64,000 nucleotides of DNA from Streptomyces sp. NBC_01446 (GTDB lineage Bacteria; Actinomycetota; Actinomycetes; Streptomycetales; Streptomycetaceae): contig NZ_JAPEPO010000001.1 of NCBI RefSeq assembly GCF_026340095.1, positions 6,608,001 to 6,672,000 of the forward strand, read 5' to 3'. The notes below the pieces were generated by a model that was given only the letters and a program-made list of their open reading frames with translations, was not told where the DNA came from and ran no database searches. The translations under genes were made by a program, and so were the position numbers. Positions within the stretch are counted from its first letter, which is position 1; every line of letters begins with the position of its first letter. Positions 8,074 through 15,713 of the stretch are shown one piece after another.

Positions 8074-9042
8074 ATGGCCACCAACGCCATCGACCAGACC
8101 CGGCGGATGCTGTCCCTCGTGACGTATCTGCGGGAGCGCCCCGGAGCGCGCGTCGAGGATGTCGCCCGCGCCTTCGGGATCACCGAGGACGAGCTGATCT
8201 CGGACCTCGACATCCTGCCGTTGTGCGGGACGAGCTTCCGTGGGGGTGACCTCCTCGACATCGACACGGACGGCGACCGCATCTGGTGGCGCAACCCGAG
8301 CGCCCTCAGCGCAGACGCGGCCGCGCCGCTGCGGCTCGCCGCCGACGAGGCGACGGCGTTGCTCGTCGCCGCCCGCGCCGTGTCCACACTGCCCGGCCTC
8401 AGGGAGAGCGACCGGCTCGCGCTCCTCCGCGCCACCGCGAAGCTGGAGGCCGCGGCCGGCGAGGCGGCCGGCGCGAGCGCCCGGCTCTCGGTGACCTTCG
8501 AGTCCGAGGGTGGCGTCTTCGCCGACGTCGACCGGGCGATCTCGGAGCGGCGCCGGCTGTGGATCCGCTACTACTCCCCGGCCCGCGACGAGCTCACCGA
8601 GCGGGAGATCGACCCCATTCGCCTGGTGAGCGTCGGCCACACCTACGTGGAGGCCTGGTGCCGGCGCTCCGAGGCGCGCCGCACCTTCCGCCTCGACCGG
8701 GTCGCCGAGATCCGGATCCTGGACGAGCCGTCCGCGCCGCCGGAGATCGAACTGCGGGACCTGTCCGAGGGGCTCGTACAGCCCGCGGCCGAGGACCCCG
8801 AGGTCGTGGTCGAGGTCGGTCCCGGCGGACGCTGGGTCGCGGAGTACTACCCGCACGACAGCGCCGAGGAGTTGGCGGACGGCGGGCTGCGGATCACGCT
8901 GCGGACGCCGGACCCGTCCTCGCTGAGGCGGCTCGCGCTCCGGCTCGGCCGCGACGGCCGTATCGTCTCGCCGCTCGGGCTCGCCGAGAGTGCGCGGCAG
9001 GCTGCCGGGGAGGCGCTGGCCGCGTACGACGGGCAGGGGTAG
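8074..9042 (+). CDS. pafC: WYL-domain transcriptional activator PafC
   Basis: Partner of PafB, 322 residues, same architecture: an N-terminal winged helix-turn-helix (about 5-60, VEDVARAFGITEDEL), a WYL domain (about 155-225, IRYYSPARDELTEREIDPIRLV) and a C-terminal WCX extension. The WYL motif itself has drifted to TYV in HTYVEAW. Mycobacterial work shows that PafB and PafC act together and that the WYL domain senses single-stranded DNA; extending this to Streptomyces is inference. The ATG start follows GAGGGGAACGAGG. A candidate target promoter lies in this window at 12204. Confidence 0.93.
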   Translation: MATNAIDQTRRMLSLVTYLRERPGARVEDVARAFGITEDELISDLDILPLCGTSFRGGDLLDIDTDGDRIWWRNPSALSADAAAPLRLAADEATALLVAARAVSTLPGLRESDRLALLRATAKLEAAAGEAAGASARLSVTFESEGGVFADVDRAISERRRLWIRYYSPARDELTEREIDPIRLVSVGHTYVEAWCRRSEARRTFRLDRVAEIRILDEPSAPPEIELRDLSEGLVQPAAEDPEVVVEVGPGGRWVAEYYPHDSAEELADGGLRITLRTPDPSSLRRLALRLGRDGRIVSPLGLAESARQAAGEALAAYDGQG

Positions 9043-9171
9043 GGCCGTTGGCCGCGGGCGGGTCTGTGACGACCCTCACGCGCGCGGCCGGGGTGAGAAG
9101 GGTGGGCGTGCCGTTGACCGCGGTGCGGCCCGGGGGGTGCCAGAAGTTCGGGAAGCTCTGAAAAGTCTGGG

Positions 9172-9426
9172 ATGGTCGAAATGGGCGGGTTGTCTGCGGT
9201 GGTGGGTCCGGTGCTTTTCAAGGCCGCCTGCCCCGAGTGCCGTGAGCGGTTCGAACTCTCCGCGGGCGCCCTGCGCCTGGCGATCGGCGCCACCCGCCGC
9301 ACCACGTTCTACTCGTTCACCTGCCCCGAGTGCGGCGCCGCCGTACGCAAGCCGGCCGGGGAGCGCATCATCGAACTCCTCACCGGTGGAGGGGTGAGCA
9401 CGCTCCGCCTCCACCAGACCGTCTAG
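9172..9426 (+). CDS. Small zinc-ribbon-like conserved protein
   Basis: An 84-residue protein with two CPEC motifs about 30 residues apart (near residues 20-23 and 50-53), a typical four-cysteine zinc ribbon, so metal and possibly nucleic-acid or protein binding is inferred. No known function recognised. ATG 9172 or ATG 9181 could be the start; both lack a strong ribosome-binding site. Its stop codon TAG is part of the -10 box of the next gene. It sits between pafC and tatA. Confidence 0.7.
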   Translation: MVEMGGLSAVVGPVLFKAACPECRERFELSAGALRLAIGATRRTTFYSFTCPECGAAVRKPAGERIIELLTGGGVSTLRLHQTV

Positions 9427-9435
9427 GCTCGGCGC

Positions 9436-9633
9436 ATGTTCTGGGCGATGCTGGCGATTGCTGTGGGGTTCGTGGGACTCGCCGTGCTCGGCGTGCTCGC
9501 GGTCAAGGTCTTCGTCGAGGCGCAGCGCCTGGGGCGCCAAGTCGCCGACACCACACAGCAGATCAACCGCGCGGCGGAGGACCTGGAGCGGGCGGCGACG
9601 AGCACGGCCCGCACGAGCCGCGAACTTCTCTGA
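9436..9633 (+). CDS. Small single-span membrane protein
   Basis: A 65-residue protein with one N-terminal transmembrane helix (about 2-24) and a polar cytoplasmic helix rich in Ala, Arg and Gln (RQVADTTQQINRAAEDLERA) that looks like a short coiled coil. Function unknown. TAGGCT at 9424-9429 lies exactly six bases before the ATG and there is no Shine-Dalgarno site, pointing to a leaderless transcript. It is just upstream of the tatAC region but separated from it by 261 bases. Confidence 0.65.
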   Translation: MFWAMLAIAVGFVGLAVLGVLAVKVFVEAQRLGRQVADTTQQINRAAEDLERAATSTARTSRELL

Positions 9634-9670
9634 CCGCACGACCCGCCGAATGTGACGGGGGAGACATGCT

Positions 9671-9685
9671 GGTAAGCGCTTTACC
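9671..9685. promoter_or_regulatory. LacI-type operator-like sequence upstream of tatA
   Basis: GGTAA and TTACC flank a GCGCT centre, and the core AAGCGCTT is an 8-bp palindrome of the type bound by LacI-family regulators. The outer and inner symmetries are offset by half a base. It lies 210 bases before tatA, upstream of a possible TTGCCC-N19-TACGAT promoter (9781-9811). Function is not demonstrated. Confidence 0.35.
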
Positions 9686-9894
9686 TCTGTGCCCTGTCCG
9701 GTTGCCGGGACGGGCGGGTACGCTGCGATGCGCGGCCCGAAGAGCGAGGCGCGGCCCGCAACTGGGAGTACGCAGAGGGATTGCCCCCTGTTCACCCCCA
9801 CGGGATACGATCGCTGCCAGCACGGTGGTCGGACACCAGTCCGACCTGTACCGGCAGCCCCGCCCCTGCCGCCTCGGTGAGAAGGTAAACGCTT

Positions 9895-10182
9895 ATGTTC
9901 GGAAAGATCGGCGCCCCTGAGATCATTCTGATCCTCGTCGTCATCGTCCTGCTGTTCGGCGCGAAGAAGCTTCCCGACATGGCGCGCTCGCTGGGCAAGT
10001 CGGCCCGCATCCTCAAGAGCGAGGCCAAGGCGATGAAGTCCGACGGTCAGCAGACCGCACCCACGGACCCGCCGAAGAACGACGAGCAGACCCCGGCTCA
10101 GCGCACCATCAAGGCCGCCCCCGGCGACGTGACCAACGCGCGCCCGGTCACCGAGCCGACCGACCAGACTTCGCAGCGCTGA
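9895..10182 (+). CDS. tatA: Twin-arginine translocase subunit TatA
   Basis: Pore-forming subunit of the Tat system, which exports folded proteins across the membrane. At 95 residues it has a short periplasmic N-terminus, one transmembrane helix (about 8-22, PEIILILVVIVLLFGA), the FGAKKLPDMARSLGKS hinge and amphipathic helix, then a polar tail. ATG start after GAGAAGG. tatC follows 50 bases downstream. Tat is heavily used in Streptomyces; one likely substrate, the RR-signal GHL10 protein at 62330, is in this window. No tatB is present here. Confidence 0.95.
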   Translation: MFGKIGAPEIILILVVIVLLFGAKKLPDMARSLGKSARILKSEAKAMKSDGQQTAPTDPPKNDEQTPAQRTIKAAPGDVTNARPVTEPTDQTSQR

Positions 10183-10232
10183 TCCCGGGCCGCCCCGCGA
10201 AGGCGGCCTGTCGCACGAGATGAGGACGTGGG

Positions 10233-11177
10233 TTGCTCAAGTCTGCCCGCAAGACGGAGAAGGATCCCGAGGGGCGGATGCCGCTCGCGGAACACCTGCG
10301 TGAGCTACGCAACCGGCTCGCGAAGGCCCTGCTGGCCATCGTCGTCGTCACGATCGTCGCCGCCTTCTTCTACAAGGACATCATCGAGTTCTTCACCAAC
10401 CCGGTGCTCGACTCGGTGGGCTGCAAGTCGAGCTTCGCCGAGCTCGCCGAGCAGGCGAACAAGGGACAGCACGACGAGACGTGCGCGCGGATCGTGCTCA
10501 ACGGTCTGCTGACGCCGTTCACGCTCGCGCTGAAGATCTCGCTGATGGCGGGCGTCGTGCTCGCGTCGCCGGTCTGGCTCTACCAGCTGTGGGGCTTCGT
10601 CGCGCCCGGCCTGCACAGGCACGAGAAGAAGTACGCGACCGCTTTCGTCGCCACCGGCTTCCCGCTGTTCCTGTGCGGCGCCTTCTTCGCGTACAAGACC
10701 CTCCCCACGATGGCGCGGGTGCTGCTCGACTTCTCACCGGGCGGTGTCGACAACCAGCTGCCGCTGGACGATCTCCTGGACCTGATCACGCGCATGGTGG
10801 TCGTGTTCGGGCTCTCCTTCGAGCTGCCGCTGCTCCTGGTGATGCTCAACCTCACCGGGGTGATCACGGGCAAGCGGATGATCGGCTGGTGGCGCGGCAT
10901 GATCATGGGCATCACGGTCTTCGCGGCCGTGGCCACGCCCAGCACCGACCCGCTGAGCATGCTGGCGCTCGCCGGACCCATCTGGGTCCTGTACTTCGCG
11001 GCCGCCGGTTTCTCCCTGCTCAACGACCGCCGCAAGGCCAGGGAGCGCGAGGACCTGGACGACGACGAGGCCTCGGACCTGGACCTCACGCCCGAGCCCG
11101 TCTCGGCCAGCCGCGCGCTGCCCGAGCAGGCGAGCTCGGACCTTGACCGGGTCAACGGTTATGACGACGTGACCTGA
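10233..11177 (+). CDS. tatC: Twin-arginine translocase subunit TatC
   Basis: Receptor for RR signal peptides, a 314-residue membrane protein with six transmembrane helices. It shows the conserved N-terminal EHLRELRNRL motif, the FSPGGV loop and FGLSFELP with the intramembrane glutamate. The start is TTG with GAGG seven bases upstream; no ATG or GTG fits. The N-terminal periplasmic loop (about residues 50-85) is longer than in E. coli and has two cysteines (C64 and C83 approx.) that might form a disulphide, typical of actinobacterial TatC. The acidic C-terminal tail (DLDDDEASDLDLTPE) is cytoplasmic. Confidence 0.94.
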   Translation: MLKSARKTEKDPEGRMPLAEHLRELRNRLAKALLAIVVVTIVAAFFYKDIIEFFTNPVLDSVGCKSSFAELAEQANKGQHDETCARIVLNGLLTPFTLALKISLMAGVVLASPVWLYQLWGFVAPGLHRHEKKYATAFVATGFPLFLCGAFFAYKTLPTMARVLLDFSPGGVDNQLPLDDLLDLITRMVVVFGLSFELPLLLVMLNLTGVITGKRMIGWWRGMIMGITVFAAVATPSTDPLSMLALAGPIWVLYFAAAGFSLLNDRRKAREREDLDDDEASDLDLTPEPVSASRALPEQASSDLDRVNGYDDVT

Positions 11178-11201
11178 CAGAGCGGCACGATCTTGTAAGG
11201 T
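11174..11201 (+). promoter_or_regulatory. Leaderless promoter for the lipid kinase gene
   Basis: CTGACA (11174-11179), 16-base spacer, TAAGGT (11196-11201); the GTG start (11208) lies six bases after the -10, so a leaderless mRNA is expected. The -35 overlaps the tatC stop. Confidence 0.55.
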
Positions 11202-11207
11202 CCGCCC

Positions 11208-12098
11208 GTGACCAGCGAGATCACCCTCTTCGTCAATCCCACCGCCGGACGTGGCCGGGGCGCCCAGGCGGCGCAACCGGCCGCTTCCGCGTTGCGGGCG
11301 GCCGGTTTCTCCGTGCGTACGGTCGTGGGGGAGGACGCCGACGACGCGCTCACGCGCGCGCGTGCCGCCGTCCACGCCGGCACCGGAGCGCTCATAGCCG
11401 TCGGCGGTGACGGCATGGCCAACCTCGCGCTCCAGGCCGTCGCGGGCACCCGCACCCCGCTCGGCGTGATCGCCGTCGGGACAGGAAACGACTTCGCCCG
11501 CTCCCTCGGACTGCCCGTGCGGGACCCGGCGGCGGCAGGCGCCCTCGTCGCCGACGCGCTCAAGGGATCGCGGATACGCGAGCTCGACCTGGGGCGGGCC
11601 GACGGACACTGGTTCGGCACCGTCCTGGCCTCGGGTTTCGACTCCCGGGTCAACGACCGGGGCAACCGGATGCGCTGGCCCGGCGGCCGCTTCAAGTACG
11701 ACCTCGCGATCGTCGCCGAGCTCGCCGCGTTCAAGCCCATCCCGTACCGGATCACCCTGGACGACGGCCCCGTGCTGGAGGTCGAGGCCACGCTCGTCGC
11801 CGTGGGGAACGGAACGTCGTACGGCGGTGGCATGAAGATCTGTGCGGGCGCCGACATGACGGACGGGCTCTTCGACATCACGGTCGTCGGGGACTGCTCG
11901 CGGGCGACGCTGCTCAAGGTCTTCCCGCGCGTGTACAAGGGGACCCACCTCGACCACCCCGTGGTCACCGTCCACCGCGCGAAGAAGGTCGAACTGGCCG
12001 CGGAGGGGATCACCGGGTACGCCGACGGGGAGCCGCTCGGAAGCCTGCCCCTCACCGTCGAGTGCGTACCGCAGGCCGGGCTGATCGTAGGGCCCTGA
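11208..12098 (+). CDS. Diacylglycerol/lipid kinase family protein
   Basis: A 296-residue enzyme of the DagK/YegS/sphingosine-kinase family that transfers phosphate from ATP to a lipid alcohol. The N-terminal catalytic domain has FVNPTAGRGRG, the nucleotide-binding VGGDGMANLA and the GTGNDFAR motif; the C-terminal half is the beta-sandwich with NGTSYGGGM and ADMTDGLFDI. The exact lipid cannot be told from sequence; diacylglycerol recycling is the usual role. The GTG start fits a leaderless promoter. Confidence 0.88.
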   Translation: MTSEITLFVNPTAGRGRGAQAAQPAASALRAAGFSVRTVVGEDADDALTRARAAVHAGTGALIAVGGDGMANLALQAVAGTRTPLGVIAVGTGNDFARSLGLPVRDPAAAGALVADALKGSRIRELDLGRADGHWFGTVLASGFDSRVNDRGNRMRWPGGRFKYDLAIVAELAAFKPIPYRITLDDGPVLEVEATLVAVGNGTSYGGGMKICAGADMTDGLFDITVVGDCSRATLLKVFPRVYKGTHLDHPVVTVHRAKKVELAAEGITGYADGEPLGSLPLTVECVPQAGLIVGP

Positions 12099-12203
12099 CG
12101 ACCGGAGAGCGCGGGGCCCAAGTCCTGGAGACCGTGGGGCCCCGGCCCCGGAAATCATGGCGCCCCGGCCCCGGAAGGGACCGATCACAATAAAGATCGT
12201 CCG

Positions 12204-12226
12204 TTGTCAGTGGTGGCCGGTAGTCT
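12204..12226 (+). promoter_or_regulatory. PafBC-type (RecA-NDp) DNA damage promoter of the helicase gene
   Basis: TTGTCAGTG (12204-12212), eight bases, TAGTCT (12221-12226). This fits the published mycobacterial consensus TTGTCRGTG-N8-TAnnnT at every defined position. A start of transcription near 12233 leaves a leader of only a few bases before ATG 12237. I infer that PafB/PafC, encoded at 7105-9042, induce this helicase after DNA damage. Confidence 0.8.
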
Positions 12227-12236
12227 CGAAAGCACG

Positions 12237-15062
12237 ATGACAGAGGACCTCTCACCGGCCGAGCGGTACGCGGCAGCACGTAAGCGCGCTGCCGAGCAGG
12301 CCACCGCGCTCGCCGATTTCCGCGAGATGTACGACTTCGGCCTCGACCCCTTCCAGATCGAGGCGTGTCAGGCCCTTGAGACGGGCAAGGGCGTTCTGGT
12401 GGCCGCGCCCACCGGCTCCGGCAAGACGATCGTCGGCGAGTTCGCCGTCCACCTGGCCCTCCAGCAGGGCAAGAAGTGCTTCTACACGACACCCATCAAG
12501 GCGTTGTCGAACCAGAAGTACGCCGACCTCGCCAAGCGGTACGGCGCCGAGAAGGTCGGCCTGCTGACCGGCGACAACAGTGTGAACGCGGACGCTCCGG
12601 TGGTCGTCATGACCACCGAGGTCCTGCGGAACATGCTGTACGCGGGCTCGCAGACCCTCCTCGGCCTCGGCTATGTGGTCATGGACGAGGTGCACTACCT
12701 CTCCGACCGCTTCCGCGGCGCCGTCTGGGAAGAGGTGATCATCCACCTCCCGGAGTCGGTCACCCTGGTCTCCCTCTCGGCGACCGTGTCGAACGCGGAG
12801 GAGTTCGGCGACTGGCTCGACACCGTGCGCGGCGACACCGAGGTGATCGTCTCCGAGCACCGGCCCGTACCCCTGTTCCAGCATGTGCTCGCCGGGCGCC
12901 GGATGTACGACCTCTTCGAGGAGGGCGAGGGCCGCAAGAAGGCCGTCAATCCGGACCTGACGCGCATGGCCCGCATGGAGGCAAGCCGCTCGTACAACCC
13001 GCGTGAGCGCCGCAAGGGCAAGATGGTGCGCGAGGCGGACCGCGAGCGCGAGCGCAGACAGCGCTCCCGGATCTGGACGCCCGGCCGCCCCGAGGTCATC
13101 GAGCGCCTCGACAGCGAGGGGCTGCTGCCCGCGATCACGTTCATCTTCAGCCGCGCCGCCTGCGAGGCCGCCGTACAGCAGTGCCTGTACGCGGGCCTGC
13201 GGCTCAACGACGACGAGGCGCGCGCCCGCGTCCGCGAGATCGTCGAGGAGCGCACGGCCGCGATCCCCGACGAGGACCTGCACGTCCTCGGGTACTTCGA
13301 GTGGCTCGAAGGCCTGGAGCGCGGCATCGCCGCCCACCACGCGGGCATGCTGCCGACGTTCAAGGAGGTCGTCGAGGAGCTGTTCGTACGCGGTCTCGTG
13401 AAGGCAGTCTTCGCGACGGAGACCCTGGCGCTCGGCATCAACATGCCGGCCAGGTCCGTGGTGCTGGAGAAGCTCGTCAAGTGGAACGGCGAGCAGCACG
13501 CCGACATCACACCCGGCGAGTACACCCAGCTCACCGGCCGGGCCGGCCGGCGTGGCATCGACGTCGAGGGCCACGCGGTCGTCCTGTGGCAGCGCGCCTT
13601 CAGCCCCGAGCACCTGGCGGGACTGGCGGGCACGCGCACGTACCCGCTGCGCTCCAGCTTCAAGCCGTCGTACAACATGGCGGTGAATCTGGTCGAGCAG
13701 TTCGGCCGGCACCGCTCGCGCGAGCTGCTCGAGACGTCCTTCGCGCAGTTCCAGGCCGACAAGTCGGTCGTCGGGATCTCCCGTCAGGTCCAGCGCAACG
13801 AGGAGGGCCTGGAGGGCTACAAGGCCTCCATGACCTGCCACTTGGGGGACTTCGAGGAGTACGCGCGGCTGCGCCGCGACCTCAAGGACCGCGAGACGGA
13901 GCTCGCCAAGCAGGGCGCGTCGCAGCGGCGCGCCGCGGCGGCCGCCGCCCTGGAGAAGCTCAAGCCGGGCGACGTCATCCACGTCCCCTCCGGCAAGTTC
14001 GCCGGGCTCGCGCTCGTCCTCGACCCCGGCATCCCGGCCGGCCGGTCGAACGGACACCGTGGCTTCGAGCAGCACGACGGCCCGCGCCCGCTGGTCCTGA
14101 CCGCCGAGCGCCAGGTCAAGCGGCTCGCGTCGATCGACTTCCCGGTGCCCGTCGAGGCGCTGGAGCGGATGCGGATCCCCAAGTCGTTCAACGCGCGCTC
14201 GCCCCAGTCGCGGCGGGACCTCGCGTCCGCGCTGCGCACCAAGGCAGGCCACATCGTGCCCGACCGGCACCGCAAGGGCCGCGCGGCGGCGGCCGACGAC
14301 CGTGAGATCACGCGGCTGCGTGCCGAGCTGCGCGCCCACCCCTGTCACGGCTGCGACGAGCGCGAGGACCACGCCCGCTGGGCCGAGCGCTACTACCGGC
14401 TGCGGCGCGACACGCAGCAGCTGGAGCGCCGCATCGAGGGCCGGACGAACACGATCGCCCGCACCTTCGACCGCATCGTGGCCCTGCTGACCGAGATGGA
14501 CTATCTGCGCGGCGACGAGGTCACGCAGAACGGCAAGCGCCTCGCGCGTCTCTATGGCGAGCTCGATCTGCTCGCCAGCGAGTGCCTGCGCGACGGGGTC
14601 TGGGAAGGCCTCAGCCCGGCCGAACTGGCCGCGTGCGTCTCGGCGTTGGTATTCGAGGCCCGTGCCGCCGACGACGCCCTCGCCCCCAAGCTGCCGTCCG
14701 GCAAGGCGAAGGCGGCACTCGGCGAGATGGTCCGCATCTGGGGCCGGCTCGACGCCCTGGAGGAAGAGTTCAAGATCAGCCAGACCGAGGGCGTCGGCCA
14801 GCGCGAACCCGATCTGGGCTTCGCCTGGGCCGCGCACCAGTGGGCGTCCGGCAAGGGCCTCGACGAGGTCCTGCGTGAGGCGGACATGCCCGCCGGTGAC
14901 TTCGTGCGCTGGTGCAAGCAGGTCATCGACGTGCTCGGCCAGATCGCGGCCGCGGCGCCGTCCGTCTCCGGGGCGGGGGACGGGGACACGGTCGCCAAGA
15001 ACGCCCGTAAGGCCGTGGACGCGTTGCGGCGCGGCGTGGTGGCGTACTCGTCCGTCGGTTAG
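12237..15062 (+). CDS. helY: Ski2/HelY-type DEAD/DEAH-box helicase
   Basis: A large superfamily 2 helicase of 941 residues, similar to mycobacterial HelY and eukaryotic Ski2/Mtr4. ATP-binding motif I is APTGSGKT (57-64), motif II is DEVH (150-153), motif III SLSAT, and motif VI is in QLTGRAGRRGID. The C-terminal third holds the Ski2-like helical domain and a CxxC pair (CHGCDERED). ATG 12237 is preferred to the in-frame TTG 12204, because that TTG is inside the promoter and homologues begin MTEDLSPAER. It acts on RNA or DNA; the DNA-damage promoter favours a repair or RNA-quality role, which is inference. A strong hairpin follows the stop. Confidence 0.88.
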   Translation: MTEDLSPAERYAAARKRAAEQATALADFREMYDFGLDPFQIEACQALETGKGVLVAAPTGSGKTIVGEFAVHLALQQGKKCFYTTPIKALSNQKYADLAKRYGAEKVGLLTGDNSVNADAPVVVMTTEVLRNMLYAGSQTLLGLGYVVMDEVHYLSDRFRGAVWEEVIIHLPESVTLVSLSATVSNAEEFGDWLDTVRGDTEVIVSEHRPVPLFQHVLAGRRMYDLFEEGEGRKKAVNPDLTRMARMEASRSYNPRERRKGKMVREADRERERRQRSRIWTPGRPEVIERLDSEGLLPAITFIFSRAACEAAVQQCLYAGLRLNDDEARARVREIVEERTAAIPDEDLHVLGYFEWLEGLERGIAAHHAGMLPTFKEVVEELFVRGLVKAVFATETLALGINMPARSVVLEKLVKWNGEQHADITPGEYTQLTGRAGRRGIDVEGHAVVLWQRAFSPEHLAGLAGTRTYPLRSSFKPSYNMAVNLVEQFGRHRSRELLETSFAQFQADKSVVGISRQVQRNEEGLEGYKASMTCHLGDFEEYARLRRDLKDRETELAKQGASQRRAAAAAALEKLKPGDVIHVPSGKFAGLALVLDPGIPAGRSNGHRGFEQHDGPRPLVLTAERQVKRLASIDFPVPVEALERMRIPKSFNARSPQSRRDLASALRTKAGHIVPDRHRKGRAAAADDREITRLRAELRAHPCHGCDEREDHARWAERYYRLRRDTQQLERRIEGRTNTIARTFDRIVALLTEMDYLRGDEVTQNGKRLARLYGELDLLASECLRDGVWEGLSPAELAACVSALVFEARAADDALAPKLPSGKAKAALGEMVRIWGRLDALEEEFKISQTEGVGQREPDLGFAWAAHQWASGKGLDEVLREADMPAGDFVRWCKQVIDVLGQIAAAAPSVSGAGDGDTVAKNARKAVDALRRGVVAYSSVG

Positions 15063-15089
15063 GACGCGGCCGGTGGTGACCGGTCGCGC

Positions 15090-15120
15090 TGTCCCCGTGC
15101 CCCTGACGGGCGCGGGGACA
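15090..15120 (+). terminator. Terminator after the helicase gene
   Basis: 13-bp stem with one G-U pair (15090-15102 with 15108-15120) and a 5-base loop CTGAC, 27 bases after the stop codon. Confidence 0.75.
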
Positions 15121-15713
15121 CAGGCCGTACGTGATCCCGTGCCGTTACTGCCGTCGGTGCCCGTTCGCGCCGAACTCGACGAAATCTAGGGGCAGTTGCT
15201 GCCGCCACCGATCAGGGCGTGCACGCGCCAAGGGTGAACTCTCCGCGCGTACCGATCTGTTCCCCGGTCTGACCGAAGGTGTCATTCTCGTGCACCGCCG
15301 CGATCCCGAACGCTCCGTACCGGTCGCTGTCCCGGTCCTCGCCGCGACGACCGGGGACGCGGCCCCGCGCATCGCGGGCCTCTGACCTCACACACGTCAC
15401 GCGCCGAGGGCCCAACAGCCCTTCCGTGGCGGGGATTTCGCACGGTCGGACGTGATCACTCCATGTGTGCGAGCCGCCGCTGAGCGTGTAAATGGGGCCG
15501 AGTGTATTCCTCCCGTCCGGCCATTTCAGGTGCTTGCGGAATATGACACAGCGGTGATCCCGCGGGACTAAGCTCGCCCGCAGCGCACCGAGTTGGCACA
15601 TATTCGCGCGTTTGTTCCCAATCTTGCAGATGGTTCGAGTTCATCCCCCATGTGCACGTCAGTACATCCCCGTAACCACACATTTCCCCGATCCGACCGT
15701 TCAGAGGGCATAC
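15121..15713 (+). other. 593-base intergenic region upstream of the conservon
   Basis: The region has no gene I can support. It has a lower GC content near its 3' end, with TAAGCT at 15569-15574 as a possible -10 box, though no well-spaced -35 is seen. An 84-codon open frame (15131-15385) has fairly high G/C at third positions near its end but no ribosome-binding site and no recognisable family. The length suggests complex regulation of rarA or an untranslated RNA. Confidence 0.4.

Noticed and set aside
12252..14837. An 861-codon open frame antisense to the helicase
   Set aside because: Same artefact of high GC content. All helicase motifs are on the plus strand.
15131..15385. An 84-codon open frame upstream of rarA
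   Set aside because: No ribosome-binding site, no recognisable motif, an odd Cys/Arg-rich first half and only its second half has coding-like third positions. Not strong enough to call a gene.
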